NCBI GenBank assembly: GCA_017529425.1
Contig: JAFXNQ010000054.1
Span: forward strand, 1 to 48,064
Origin: Bacteroidales bacterium
GTDB lineage: Bacteria; Bacteroidota; Bacteroidia; Bacteroidales; UBA932
Direction of reading: 5' to 3'
Length of the DNA stretch: 48,064 nt
The notes beneath the pieces are model-generated. The model ran no database searches. It was not told the DNA's origin and saw only the letters and a list, made by a program, of their open reading frames with translations. Each line of letters begins with the position of its first letter. Positions within the stretch are counted from its first letter, which is position 1. A program made the translations under genes and the position numbers. Below, piece by piece: positions 7,925-16,804 of this stretch.

Positions 7925-10900
7925 TTACTTAAACACTGGACGGACTGGGTACCCGTAATAGCGGTCCATGTGTTCATCTTCGCTTATGTCTGAATCAGTG
8001 AAGGTAATCATAAACGCGTCGTACGGGTATTCCGTATTCAGGGAAGCAGTCCAGTAGAGCCCATACCCCCAATTGTCATTGTAGTAGTTGCTAAAACTCC
8101 GGGAACCTGCTGCGGGCAGGAATATGCTGTTGCCGTTGGGGCCGGTGAATGTTGTTCCGGAAACACCGTTCTGGGTTGTCCATTTCCAGGTACACTTTGT
8201 AATCAACTCTCTCCACTCAGCGTATGTCGGTGTGCGCCACAGTCCTCCAAAATTCTGTCTTGCAGCATCGTCCACGTAGCCGTAATCACCGAATGTGGTT
8301 TTGTTGTCAACATTACCATATAGACTCAAGGTATTATACCTAGTCAACTGGTTTAGGGAATCACCGCCACTGCCCCATTTGTATGAGTCTGTATTGTAGC
8401 CAGTCTTGCCGGAACGCCAATTGGTGCAAGGGCTGTCCTGAGAGTGGCCTGCAGTGTAATACGGCTCAATTTCGCCCCACGCGTAATAATCGCCATACCC
8501 CTCGGGAGCAGTCGCGCCCAAGTTGCATGTAGACCACTTCAGTCCGGAAGGAAGACCCAGGTCAACGTAAGCGTGGCCGTTTGAGCCGTCATCTCCGGAA
8601 GAAATTACAGTCACCGTGCATACGGCCGTCTTGCCGCCAGTTTGTGCGGTTGCTACAATTATGGTCGTGCCTGCGGCTACTGCCGTTATCTTGCCGTTGG
8701 CATTGACAGTGGCGATGCCAGTGTTGCCGGAGGCCCAGGTGACTGTCTTGCTGGTGGCGGTAGAAGGAGTCACGGTGGCCGTGAGCGTCTCGTTGTCGCC
8801 GGCATTGAGTGTTAAGCTGGCTTTGTTGAGACTCACGCCGGTGACAGAAGTGATACCTGCATCGCATACGGCACGGATAGCCCGTCCGTAATAGCGATAG
8901 CCTCTGCTGCGGGAGAGTGAGCCTGAATCCCAGCCCGCGCGCATAGCAAAGCGCGAGTCGGGAATATGGAGAGAAGAGGACCAGTAGTTGCCTTGCGTAC
9001 CCGCACCAGAATAGTTTGCACCAGTCCTGGTTCCGTTTGCGGGCAGGAATATGCTGTTGCCGTTAGATCCAGTTACCAAGTATCCGTCAACGCCATTCTG
9101 CGCAGTTTTTGTCAAAGTACAATTGCTTATCAGTTCGGCCCATTCAGCATCTGTAGGCGTACGCCACTTGCCGCCAAAAATCTGCCTTGCAGCATCGTTG
9201 GCATAGTTGAAATTGCCGAATTCGGTCTTGTTGTCAATAGTACCATTAGCACTCATGTGATTATATCTGGTAAGCGTGGTTTCGCTCCCGTTGCACCACG
9301 TGTATGAGGCCCAGTTGTAGCCCGTCCTGCCACTCTTCCAGCTCAGAGGGTTCTGACTGCTGTAATATGTCTCAGATTCTCCCCATGCAAAGTAGTCTCC
9401 GTATTCTTCAGGAGCATCTGCGCCTACGTTGCAGGTGGCCCACTTAACACCGGACGGCAGGCCAAGATCAACATATGCATGACCGTTAGACCCGTCGGCA
9501 GCATGGTTCACAGTTAATGTACAAACAGCAGTTTTGCCGCCCGACTTGGAGGTGGCCACAATTATAGTGGAGCCTTCTGCCACCGCCGTTACAGTACCGT
9601 TGGCATCGACTGTGGCGACGCCAGTATCGCCACTGGCCCAGGCCACGGCCTTGTTGGAGGCATCATAAGGGCTCACAATAGCTGTGAGGGTTTCAGTGTC
9701 GCCTACAGTCATCGACAAATCAGCTTTATTTAGACTAACGCTGGCGACAGCAACGGTGCCTTCGTCGCATACGGCACGGATCGACCGCCCGTAGTAGCGC
9801 CAGCCCCTGCTGACGCTGCCTGACGCACTTGAACTGAAACTCATGCGCATTGCATAACCCGGATTGTCAATATGCAGGGAAGATGCCCAATAGTTGCCCC
9901 AAGTGCCCAAATCAGACAGGTTTACACTGGTTCTGGTCCCGGCTGCGGGGAGGAATATGCTGTTGCCGCTTGGTCCGGTGACAAGTCTTCCGTTTACGCC
10001 GTTCTGGGTGGTCCAAGTCCAGGTGCAGTTGTCTATCAGTTCTTGCCACTCGGCATATGTGGGTGTGCGATAGTTGCTTCCAAGGCGCTGTCTTGCAACA
10101 TCGTTGGCATAATCGTAATCGCCAAACTCGGTCTTGTTGTCTACAGTTCCGTTCGCACTCAGATGGTTATATCTGGTCAGTGTGGTCTGGCTTCCCTGGC
10201 ACCACGTATATGAAGCCCAGTTGTAACCGGTTTTGTTGCCATCCCAGTTACTGCAAGGGCTATCCTGGCTGTGGCCTTCAGAATAATACGGATCAGTATC
10301 TGCCCATGCAAAGTAATCTCCGTATTCTTCAGGAGCAGTCGCGCCTATATTGCAGGTGGTCCACCTAATACCCGACGGCAGACCCAGGTCAACATAGTCG
10401 TATTCATGTGCAGGCATCGTCCCTACATAATTCACTGCCGGCATCTTGAGCAGGCTGGAGCGGGTGATGGTCTGTACTTTAGAGGACATTATCTCCATCG
10501 AGGCACCTTCCGCATCGGTCACTTTTACGGTGAAGCCGCTGAGCATGGTCATTGGAGGCAAGGCGATGACAAAAGAGGTCGCTGTTGCTGTGCTAAGCTG
10601 CACGCCTTCGCCGCAATTCAGCGTCACCGACGTGGCGGCCTCGTCAGAGAAACTTATGGTCGGCAGATTTCCGTTGGCAACCGTCACCACTGCATCTCCA
10701 CAAAGAATTTCACCGTTGTTGCCAGACACTCTCACAGAAACGATGGATGCAGTACCCTTCAGCTGAAGTTTCAAGCCGCCGATAACGTTATTGAACTTGA
10801 GATTATAGTCTGTCTCCGATTTAGTCACTGCCACCATCGGGAACGCCCCGTTGCCAAAGCTTTCCAGAGCATAACTCTGGACTGCAGGAAGGGTAACGCC

Positions 10901-11305
10901 GCTGATAGCGTAAGAGCCCGATTTCTTGGAAATTGCGGCAGTTGATGAATAGGGGTAGAACGCTACATTGTTGTCTATCTCCACGCCGCCAACGAATTCG
11001 GGAGCCTCAACTCTGTTCAGATTGGCGGCAGTCTTACCGTCTGATTCATCGGTAACCTGATAATGCTCGTTTATGCTGCTCCCGACAAAGATGCTCACCT
11101 GGTCTCCCTTTTTCCAGCGCACGTTGCCCTCATTATCCATAGATGTCTTTGTCTGCTCAGGGCTATCATCTTCCAGCGCTTCCATTGTTGCGCTGAATAC
11201 AGCAGCCGGTTTTTTGTTGTCAAAGGCAGTGAAATCCGGTTCCACCTTCTGGCAGCCGCTTATGGCCAATGCTACCAGAAGGCTTGTTACTAAGCTTCTT
11301 TTCAT
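7925..11305 (-). CDS. FISUMP-domain lipoprotein, three-domain paralogue
   Basis: Predicted surface lipoprotein of 1126 residues, lipobox Cys18 (MKRSLVTSLLVALAISGC). Domain order: fimbrillin-like region about 30-296; FISUMP about 305-515; BIG2 about 520-600; FISUMP about 612-815; BIG2 about 822-905; FISUMP about 915-1126. Each FISUMP copy opens with YVDLGLPSG and carries a WRTPT-like block and an IFLPA motif. The N-terminal region closely matches its two downstream paralogues (KGDQVSIFVGSSINEHYQVT). It is the first gene of the operon, with a likely promoter about 100 bp upstream. The size difference from the 814-residue protein corresponds to one extra BIG2-FISUMP module. Confidence 0.92.
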   Translation of the reverse strand: MKRSLVTSLLVALAISGCQKVEPDFTAFDNKKPAAVFSATMEALEDDSPEQTKTSMDNEGNVRWKKGDQVSIFVGSSINEHYQVTDESDGKTAANLNRVEAPEFVGGVEIDNNVAFYPYSSTAAISKKSGSYAISGVTLPAVQSYALESFGNGAFPMVAVTKSETDYNLKFNNVIGGLKLQLKGTASIVSVRVSGNNGEILCGDAVVTVANGNLPTISFSDEAATSVTLNCGEGVQLSTATATSFVIALPPMTMLSGFTVKVTDAEGASMEIMSSKVQTITRSSLLKMPAVNYVGTMPAHEYDYVDLGLPSGIRWTTCNIGATAPEEYGDYFAWADTDPYYSEGHSQDSPCSNWDGNKTGYNWASYTWCQGSQTTLTRYNHLSANGTVDNKTEFGDYDYANDVARQRLGSNYRTPTYAEWQELIDNCTWTWTTQNGVNGRLVTGPSGNSIFLPAAGTRTSVNLSDLGTWGNYWASSLHIDNPGYAMRMSFSSSASGSVSRGWRYYGRSIRAVCDEGTVAVASVSLNKADLSMTVGDTETLTAIVSPYDASNKAVAWASGDTGVATVDANGTVTAVAEGSTIIVATSKSGGKTAVCTLTVNHAADGSNGHAYVDLGLPSGVKWATCNVGADAPEEYGDYFAWGESETYYSSQNPLSWKSGRTGYNWASYTWCNGSETTLTRYNHMSANGTIDNKTEFGNFNYANDAARQIFGGKWRTPTDAEWAELISNCTLTKTAQNGVDGYLVTGSNGNSIFLPANGTRTGANYSGAGTQGNYWSSSLHIPDSRFAMRAGWDSGSLSRSRGYRYYGRAIRAVCDAGITSVTGVSLNKASLTLNAGDNETLTATVTPSTATSKTVTWASGNTGIATVNANGKITAVAAGTTIIVATAQTGGKTAVCTVTVISSGDDGSNGHAYVDLGLPSGLKWSTCNLGATAPEGYGDYYAWGEIEPYYTAGHSQDSPCTNWRSGKTGYNTDSYKWGSGGDSLNQLTRYNTLSLYGNVDNKTTFGDYGYVDDAARQNFGGLWRTPTYAEWRELITKCTWKWTTQNGVSGTTFTGPNGNSIFLPAAGSRSFSNYYNDNWGYGLYWTASLNTEYPYDAFMITFTDSDISEDEHMDRYYGYPVRPVFK

Positions 11306-11405
11306 GATAAAACAGTTATTGCGTTCTACTATTAATAGTCTTTTTTATATGTGAAAACAAGTGCGCTTGAACAGCGTGCCTGCCAGACACTAATGCCAAG
11401 ATACG

Positions 11406-11436
11406 CAAATATATAAATTATCTTTAGTAGTTGCAA
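11406..11436 (-). promoter_or_regulatory. Likely promoter of the FISUMP operon
   Basis: On the minus strand, TTGC (11436-11433) is followed after 19 bp by TATATTTG (11413-11406), close to the Bacteroidota pattern TTTG-N19-TAnnTTTG. The predicted start near 11399 gives a leader of about 95 nt, which contains the palindrome CTATTAATAG at 11329-11338. Confidence 0.65.
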
Positions 11437-11511
11437 CACAGAGGATTCACCATGTGCAATGATATATAAGATATACCAGTGATTCTATCACAAATGGGGT
11501 TATGTTCTGTC

Positions 11512-11589
11512 GGCCTGCTCTGGGACATCTTCATGCGCGATGCCGACGTCCGCTACGGCCTTGAGAAGCTAGAGTTCAACTGGCAATAA
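11512..11589 (+). pseudogene. C-terminal remnant of a glucoamylase-family (GH144-type) gene
   Basis: In one plus-strand frame the DNA reads GLLWDIFMRDADVRYGLEKL then EFNWQ and TAA: 25 residues plus stop. This aligns with the extreme C-terminus of the glucoamylase-family lipoprotein at 22225-23862 (GLLWETFMRDADVRRGLDVL then GFSY and stop), including near-identical DNA over the FMRDADVR codons. Upstream of 11512 the similarity stops and no start or further frame is found. A terminator hairpin follows 37 bp later. I read it as the tail of a deleted gene. It is the only recognisable coding remnant in the 407-bp gap 11306-11712. Confidence 0.75.
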
Positions 11590-11625
11590 AACACCTTGAC
11601 AATCAGGTCTTTACGATAACCCATG

Positions 11626-11657
11626 GTGGCCAGAGGTTACATTTTGGCCACTTTTTT
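11626..11657 (+). terminator. Terminator-like hairpin after the remnant
   Basis: GTGGCCA (11626-11632) and TGGCCAC (11645-11651) form a perfect 7-bp stem with a 12-nt loop, followed directly by six T residues. Its position just after the glucoamylase-family remnant suggests it was that gene's terminator. Confidence 0.6.
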
Positions 11658-11659
11658 CG

Positions 11660-11667
11660 TATATTTG
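11660..11667 (+). promoter_or_regulatory. Probable -7 box for the acyl-ligase operon
   Basis: TATATTTG matches TAnnTTTG and lies 45 bp before ATG 11713. A TTTTG sequence is at 11642-11646 but the 13-bp spacing is short, so the upstream element is uncertain. Confidence 0.5.
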
Positions 11668-11712
11668 TAGAATACAACGACCAATAACCTATAACTTATT
11701 GATACTGTTCTG

Positions 11713-13203
11713 ATGAAAGATTACTTTAAAAGTATGCTCACTGCCGATGAACTCGCGCAGTTGGAGTATCTCCCTACACTTGCAGATTTTGTAACCTGGA
11801 TTGAGAAAAAGTGGCACGACCTTCCCGCTCTTTCTGACACGGTGAACACCGTGAGCTACGGCGAGATGTGCCAGATTGTTGCACGTAAACGCGCGCTGCT
11901 CAATTCGTTGGGGCTGGCCAAAGGCGACACCGTGGCCGTACTGGACGGCACGACCCCGGAGGCTGTGGAGATGTTCCTTGCGATAACTTCTGCAGGATAT
12001 GTGGCCTTGATGCTCCCTTCACAACTCCCGGCTCCGGCAGTCGCAGGCTGCTGCGCAAAATTCCGGGTGAAGGTACTCGCAGCTGGCAAAGATTATAAGG
12101 AGACCGTCGCAGGTGTTCCCTGCAAAGTGATAGACATCGCCGAGTGCGCCCCGGAATGTGCGCCCGTGGCAACTATTGATAAGAACGATGCCGCCGCAAT
12201 ATTCTTCACCGGCGGTACTACTGGCGCTCCCAAGGGTGTGGTATTGCCTCACCGTGCGCTGATGCGCGGCTCGATTAACGGCTGCTACGCTCCGAGTCCC
12301 CGTCTTGGTTGCCATGTATATGCGCATGTGCTGCCTCTGAGCCATGTCTTTGGTTTGATATGTTCCACCCTCACCCCGTTGCAAATCGGCGCCAAGTGGG
12401 TGGCATGCCCCAACATCAAGGACACCATCTCCAAGCTTCCGATGATCCAGCCCACTTGCATGGTCGCCGTGCCGGGCATCTGCGAAATCATGTCGGGCCT
12501 GGCCAAGATGTACAGTCCCAAGTTCCTTGGCGGCAAGCTGAGGTATATCATCTCCGGCGCAGCCAACGTTCCGCCCAAGTTGATTGCAGAGTTTGATACC
12601 TACGGCGTGAGTCTCTTCGAGGGCTACGGCATGACTGAGGGTGCAAACCTCACCTCCGGCAATATAGACGTCAAGGAGCGGCCAACTTCAGTGGGCAAGA
12701 TTTACCCTGAACAGGAGGTCAAGGTTGTGGACGGCGAACTCTGGTACCGGGGTGACAACGTGTTCCTGGGCTACTATGGCGACCCCGAAAAGACTGCCGA
12801 AACTCTTACGGAAGACGGTTGGGTAAAGACCGGAGACCTGGTGCGCTTTGACGAGGATGGCTATATGTACATCGTGGGGCGTATCAAGAACCTTATTATC
12901 CTCTCTAACGGCGAGAACGTGAGCCCGGAGAGCATAGAGGAGCCCTTCTACAAGTGCAACAAGCTGCGTGACTGTCTGATTAAGGAAGAGGAGATGGACG
13001 GCCACAACGTAATAGCCATCGAGATTTATCCCAGAATAGAAGAGTTTGGCAATACCCCCTGGGAAGAGGTGGAGAAATACTTCGGTAACCTTGTTGACGA
13101 GGTTAACGCGACCCTGCCTACGACCCACCGCGTGACCAAGGTCACTGTGCGCAAAGAGGATTTCAAGCGCAGCGGTGCAATGAAAGTTTTACGCAACCAA
13201 TAA
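11713..13203 (+). CDS. AMP-dependent acyl-CoA/acyl-ACP synthetase
   Basis: A member of the adenylate-forming (ANL) enzymes that activate a carboxylic acid with ATP and transfer it to a thiol. The 496-residue protein has the phosphate loop FFTGGTTGAPKG (about 164-175), the A5 motif FEGYGMTEG (about 302-310), the hinge GDLVRFDEDGYMYIVGRIKN (about 374-393) and the C-terminal catalytic lysine in SGAMKVLRN (about Lys491). There is no signal peptide. A dedicated acyl carrier protein starts 10 bp later and a GNAT-fold acyltransferase overlaps that, so the likely acceptor is this ACP rather than CoA. The context resembles the acyl-ACP synthetase of bacterial sphingolipid clusters. The fatty-acid substrate is an inference. 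Confidence 0.9.
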   Translation: MKDYFKSMLTADELAQLEYLPTLADFVTWIEKKWHDLPALSDTVNTVSYGEMCQIVARKRALLNSLGLAKGDTVAVLDGTTPEAVEMFLAITSAGYVALMLPSQLPAPAVAGCCAKFRVKVLAAGKDYKETVAGVPCKVIDIAECAPECAPVATIDKNDAAAIFFTGGTTGAPKGVVLPHRALMRGSINGCYAPSPRLGCHVYAHVLPLSHVFGLICSTLTPLQIGAKWVACPNIKDTISKLPMIQPTCMVAVPGICEIMSGLAKMYSPKFLGGKLRYIISGAANVPPKLIAEFDTYGVSLFEGYGMTEGANLTSGNIDVKERPTSVGKIYPEQEVKVVDGELWYRGDNVFLGYYGDPEKTAETLTEDGWVKTGDLVRFDEDGYMYIVGRIKNLIILSNGENVSPESIEEPFYKCNKLRDCLIKEEEMDGHNVIAIEIYPRIEEFGNTPWEEVEKYFGNLVDEVNATLPTTHRVTKVTVRKEDFKRSGAMKVLRNQ

Positions 13204-13213
13204 GCTTGATACT

Positions 13214-13453
13214 ATGACAAGAAACGAAATTTTTGAGTCTTTGAAAGACATAGTGTGGCAGATCCGCCCCTCGATTGACCTCACAAAGATAAAAGAAGAC
13301 TCACAGTTGGTGCGTGACCTGGGACTGGATTCCCTCACAATCCTGTTGCTGAGCCTTGCCGTAGAGAACAAATACGGGTTCAAGTTTGAGGGTTCACCAC
13401 GCTTTGAAACCGTGAACGAGGTGATTGATTATATTGAGAAAGCATGTCAGTAG
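13214..13453 (+). CDS. Dedicated acyl carrier protein
   Basis: A 79-residue acidic four-helix carrier with the 4'-phosphopantetheine attachment motif GLDSLT, Ser40. It differs from a housekeeping AcpP, which has DSLDTVE around the serine, having DSLTILLLSLAVENKYGF instead. It follows the acyl ligase by 10 bp, and its last 10 bp overlap the start of the acyltransferase gene, which suggests translational coupling. The likely role is to carry an activated acyl chain from the ligase to the acyltransferase. Confidence 0.92.
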   Translation: MTRNEIFESLKDIVWQIRPSIDLTKIKEDSQLVRDLGLDSLTILLLSLAVENKYGFKFEGSPRFETVNEVIDYIEKACQ

Positions 13454-14559
13454 AGATTATCAAAGTTGCGACACATCGCCAGCTCAAGAAATTCATAACA
13501 TATCCGGAAAAACTCTATAAAGATTGCCCCAACTGGGTTCCGGCCCTGCAGGGTGATGAATATGACACCTTCAACCCCTCCAAGAACGGAGCGTATGACT
13601 TCTGCGAAGCCGACTGTTTTCTGGCATATCGCGGCGGGGAGATTGTCGGCCGCGTGGCTGCCATAATCAACCACCAGGCCGATGACCGCGAAGGGGTGGT
13701 CCGCTTTGGCTGGCTCGACTTTATAGAAGACGAGGAGGTGCTCCGCGCATTGATAGACACCGTTCAGGCATGGGGCAGGGAGCGCGGCCGCAGAGAGATA
13801 CGCGGCCCATGGGGCTTTACCGACATGGACAAGGAGGGCCTGCTTACAGAAGGTTTCGAGCATCTGAGTCCGTTCACCTGCCTCTACAACTATCCTTATT
13901 ACGGACCCATGCTGGAGAAACTGGGCTTTGAGAAGCAGGTGGACTGGACACAGCGATACATCACCATCTCCAACCAGTTGCCGCCGATGTTCCGGTACGC
14001 GTCGCTTATAGAGCAGCGGTTTGGGCTTCATGTGGTGACGGGAATGAATATGAATCAGATGTGCCGCCGCTACGGTATGGAGATTTTCCACGCCTACAAC
14101 GAGGCCTTCGCTCCGCTTGAAGGTTTCTCCCCACTGACCGACAAGCAGATAAAGAACTACCTGAGGACATATGTGCCTATACTGGACAAGGACTTCGTGG
14201 CCGTTGTGGTGGATAAGGACGATCGCCCGGCAGGATTCCTGTTCTGCGTGCCTTCCCTGTCAAAGGCGGTCAAGAAATCGGGCGGCCGGCTACTCCCGTT
14301 CGGATTCCTGCACATACTCAAAGCCCTTCGCAAGAACGACGCGCTGGAGGCGCTTCTCATTGGTGTGCTGCCCGAGTTCCAGGCTTGCGGCGTACCGATG
14401 CTGATGTTCAAATATATCCACGAAAACTGCATCCGCCGGGGTATTAAACGCATCATCTTCAACCCTCAGCTCGAAGAGAACTATAAGGTCCAGACGCTGT
14501 TCGAAGAGTATCACCCTACAGCCTTCATGCGCCGCAGGGCCTACAAGAAGAAGTTCTGA
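13444..14559 (+). CDS. GNAT-fold N-acyltransferase, YghO-like; candidate ceramide synthase
   Basis: A 371-residue cytoplasmic protein with no signal peptide. The sequence FITYPEKLYKDCPNWVPAL, GRVAAIINHQADD, RGPWGFTDMDKEGLL and YPYYGPMLEKLGFEKQVDW is what I recognise as the YghO-like group of acyl-CoA N-acyltransferases. The bacterial ceramide synthase of Caulobacter sphingolipid synthesis is an acyltransferase of this general kind, and its cluster also contains a dedicated ACP and an acyl-ACP synthetase. Here the start codon lies inside the ACP gene (10-bp overlap). I therefore propose N-acylation of a sphingoid base or amino lipid. Serine palmitoyltransferase and the ceramide reductase are not in the window, so the role stays an inference. 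Confidence 0.75.
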   Translation: MSVEIIKVATHRQLKKFITYPEKLYKDCPNWVPALQGDEYDTFNPSKNGAYDFCEADCFLAYRGGEIVGRVAAIINHQADDREGVVRFGWLDFIEDEEVLRALIDTVQAWGRERGRREIRGPWGFTDMDKEGLLTEGFEHLSPFTCLYNYPYYGPMLEKLGFEKQVDWTQRYITISNQLPPMFRYASLIEQRFGLHVVTGMNMNQMCRRYGMEIFHAYNEAFAPLEGFSPLTDKQIKNYLRTYVPILDKDFVAVVVDKDDRPAGFLFCVPSLSKAVKKSGGRLLPFGFLHILKALRKNDALEALLIGVLPEFQACGVPMLMFKYIHENCIRRGIKRIIFNPQLEENYKVQTLFEEYHPTAFMRRRAYKKKF

Positions 14560-14569
14560 GTCCGTCTGA

Positions 14570-15103
14570 TTATGCCTGACTCCATTTGTAGCCGAGGTCT
14601 TGGAGGCAGATGGATGCAGCTATTGTATAGAGAGTCTCTATGGTGGCCAGGACAGCCTGGAAGGCAGCTGTGCTGCCGGCCTCAAGCCCGGAGTGCATCA
14701 GATAGCTGTAGGCCTCACCAGAGAGAGAACGCATCCTGGAAGCTAGCGTCTCGGCCTCTTTGCTGCCAAGCGGCATGCCCAGCAGGTGTTCTGTTATGTG
14801 TTCGTCCATATAATCGAACCCCTTTGCGCCGCAGAAGAACTTGTAATCATTTGTGGAATATTGCGCCCAGTCGGTATCCCAGCACCATGCTACTGCCGTG
14901 CCCAGATAGGCCGCCCATGCCAGTATCACCTCTGGATAGCCGTTGAATTCCGGAACGGCATCGGCCAGGAATTCGGGTGCCAGCTCCTGCCATTTATCGT
15001 CCAGATCGGGAGTCTGCAGCAATTCGCCGCAAAGGAGGGCTTTGCTGCGGCAAATCTCCATAAGATGCTGTGCCAGCCCCTTTTTATAATCAGAAGTCTC
15101 CAT
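14570..15103 (-). CDS. Hypothetical protein, 177 residues
   Basis: I do not recognise this family. The protein is predicted cytoplasmic, mostly helical, with no signal peptide or membrane segment. It is rich in aromatic residues in the middle (AVAWCWDTDWAQY, KFFCGAKGFDYMDEHI) and ends KWSQA. It has no metal-binding or catalytic motif I can name. It starts 9 bp after the YidE-type transporter and is probably its operon partner; its stop lies 10 bp from the convergent acyltransferase gene. Confidence 0.8.
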   Translation of the reverse strand: METSDYKKGLAQHLMEICRSKALLCGELLQTPDLDDKWQELAPEFLADAVPEFNGYPEVILAWAAYLGTAVAWCWDTDWAQYSTNDYKFFCGAKGFDYMDEHITEHLLGMPLGSKEAETLASRMRSLSGEAYSYLMHSGLEAGSTAAFQAVLATIETLYTIAASICLQDLGYKWSQA

Positions 15104-15112
15104 GGGGAAGTA

Positions 15113-16771
15113 TTAAAGTGCCGCCAGAATCAGCAACTGTGCCATCAGCACCCTCAAGAACATGGTGAGCGGGTACACAGTGGCGTAGTTCACGGATGTG
15201 TAGTCGGTGCCATACTGGCTCTGCGCAAATGAGAGCGCAGCAGGGTCGGTGGTGCCGCCCGCTACGAGGCCGCAAATCTCGTAAAAATCGAGTTTGAGCA
15301 CCAGTCTCGACAGAAGGATGATGGCAGCCACCGGTACCAGAGTAATAACGGCGCCGTAAAGTATCCACCAGTATCCGCCATTTACTATAGAGCTCACAAA
15401 AGTGCGCCCGGCGTCCAAGCCAACCGCCGCCATAAAGAAGGAGATACCTATCTCGCGGATCATCATATTGGCACTCACGGTAGTGTAGGTGGTTATCTTA
15501 AACTTGGGGCCGAAATAACCCAGGAGGATGGCCACCAGCAGCGGGCCGCCGGCGAGGCCCAGCTTTATAGGCTGGGGAATACCCGGAATTGTGAGGGGAA
15601 TGCTACCAAAAATAACGCCCACGGCAATACCAAAGAATATAGGCACCAGATTGGGATGGGAAAGGGTTTCTGGCTTGTTGCCCACGATTTTGGCTACCAA
15701 CTGAATGTTCTCTTCTGTACCGACCACCTGGATGCTGTCGCCAACCTGAAGTATCAGGCCGGGCCTGCCCACCAGTTCAATACCGGAACGTATCACGCGG
15801 GTAACGGTGACATTATAGTTTTTCCTGAATCCAAGTTGGGAGAGGTGCTTGCCGGTGAGAGAAGGTTTGGTGATGGAGAGGCGGCGAGACACCATATTGG
15901 AATCCATTTTTTGCCAGTCCTGCTGATGCATCGGGACCTCTTTGCCAAAGATTATGCGTACGGTATCGACATCCTTGTGGTCTGTAACTATGAGCAGTCT
16001 GTCACCCTCGTGAAGCACGGTGTCCGGCCCGGGAACAGAGATTTCACCGTCATGCAGAATGCGGGAGGCCACAAAATCGTCGCCCATATTGGCCGCCACC
16101 TGCGAGAGGGTCTTGCCAAACACAGCGGGGTTGCTCACCTCACAATGCATGCGGCGGGCAGTTTCACCGGTATCGTGCGACTCGTCCAGTATAGACTTCT
16201 CCTTTTCAAGGTCTATTTTGAATATCGATTTGAAAAGCAAAAGCATAAAAATCACGCCCAGCACGCCGATGGGATAGGTCACTGCATAGGCAGAGGCCAT
16301 CACAGAACTGTCCACAGGAGCATTTGCGGCTCCGGCAAGGGTCTGCTGGGCCGCACCGAGCCCGGGAGTGTTGGTTACTGCACCCGACATGACACCGGTT
16401 AAGGTAAAGAGATCTAATCCGGTGGTAAAGTGCAGCACTACGGTGACCACCACTGCCAGCAAAACCAGCAGCATCGCCAGCAGGTTAAGCTTGACGCCCC
16501 CTTTCTTGAACGAGGCAAAAAAGCCTGGCCCGACTTGCAAACCTATAGAAAAGACAAACAGGATCAGTCCGAAATCTTTCATGAACGACAGCACCGTAGG
16601 GTCGCTGCGGAGCCCGAAGTGGCTCAATATGATACCCACAAATAGTATCCAGGTGGTACCTATGGATAACCCTCTGATTTTGAATCGCCCCAGATACAAA
16701 CCGCCTCCAATGACAGCGGCGAAAAGCAGTATGGAATGGGCTATGCCCGTGCCGGTAAATATATTCTCCAT
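15113..16771 (-). CDS. YidE/AspT-type transporter with two TrkA-C domains
   Basis: Integral inner-membrane protein of 552 residues, the size of E. coli YidE (553). Two hydrophobic halves (about 10-180 and 385-552) flank a soluble middle with two TrkA-C-like regulatory domains (about 205-290 and 295-375, including ISVPGPDTVLHEGDRLLIV and ILQVGDSIQVVGTEENIQLV). The duplicated membrane halves carry the family glycine-rich stretches (GAVTNTPGLGAAQQTL, LVAGGTTDPAALSFAQSQYG). AspT itself exchanges aspartate for alanine; most YidE-like members have no known substrate. The gene is followed by a hypothetical gene and preceded by glsB. Substrate unknown. Confidence 0.9.
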   Translation of the reverse strand: MENIFTGTGIAHSILLFAAVIGGGLYLGRFKIRGLSIGTTWILFVGIILSHFGLRSDPTVLSFMKDFGLILFVFSIGLQVGPGFFASFKKGGVKLNLLAMLLVLLAVVVTVVLHFTTGLDLFTLTGVMSGAVTNTPGLGAAQQTLAGAANAPVDSSVMASAYAVTYPIGVLGVIFMLLLFKSIFKIDLEKEKSILDESHDTGETARRMHCEVSNPAVFGKTLSQVAANMGDDFVASRILHDGEISVPGPDTVLHEGDRLLIVTDHKDVDTVRIIFGKEVPMHQQDWQKMDSNMVSRRLSITKPSLTGKHLSQLGFRKNYNVTVTRVIRSGIELVGRPGLILQVGDSIQVVGTEENIQLVAKIVGNKPETLSHPNLVPIFFGIAVGVIFGSIPLTIPGIPQPIKLGLAGGPLLVAILLGYFGPKFKITTYTTVSANMMIREIGISFFMAAVGLDAGRTFVSSIVNGGYWWILYGAVITLVPVAAIILLSRLVLKLDFYEICGLVAGGTTDPAALSFAQSQYGTDYTSVNYATVYPLTMFLRVLMAQLLILAAL

Positions 16772-16804
16772 AAACCGATGGATAATCCGGCCGCAAATAT
16801 AGAA

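Noticed and set aside
7925-11305. Internal repeats of the FISUMP gene as a possible CRISPR or DNA satellite
   Set aside because: The repeats are whole protein domains in one open frame and diverge at DNA level; no short regular repeat-spacer pattern exists.
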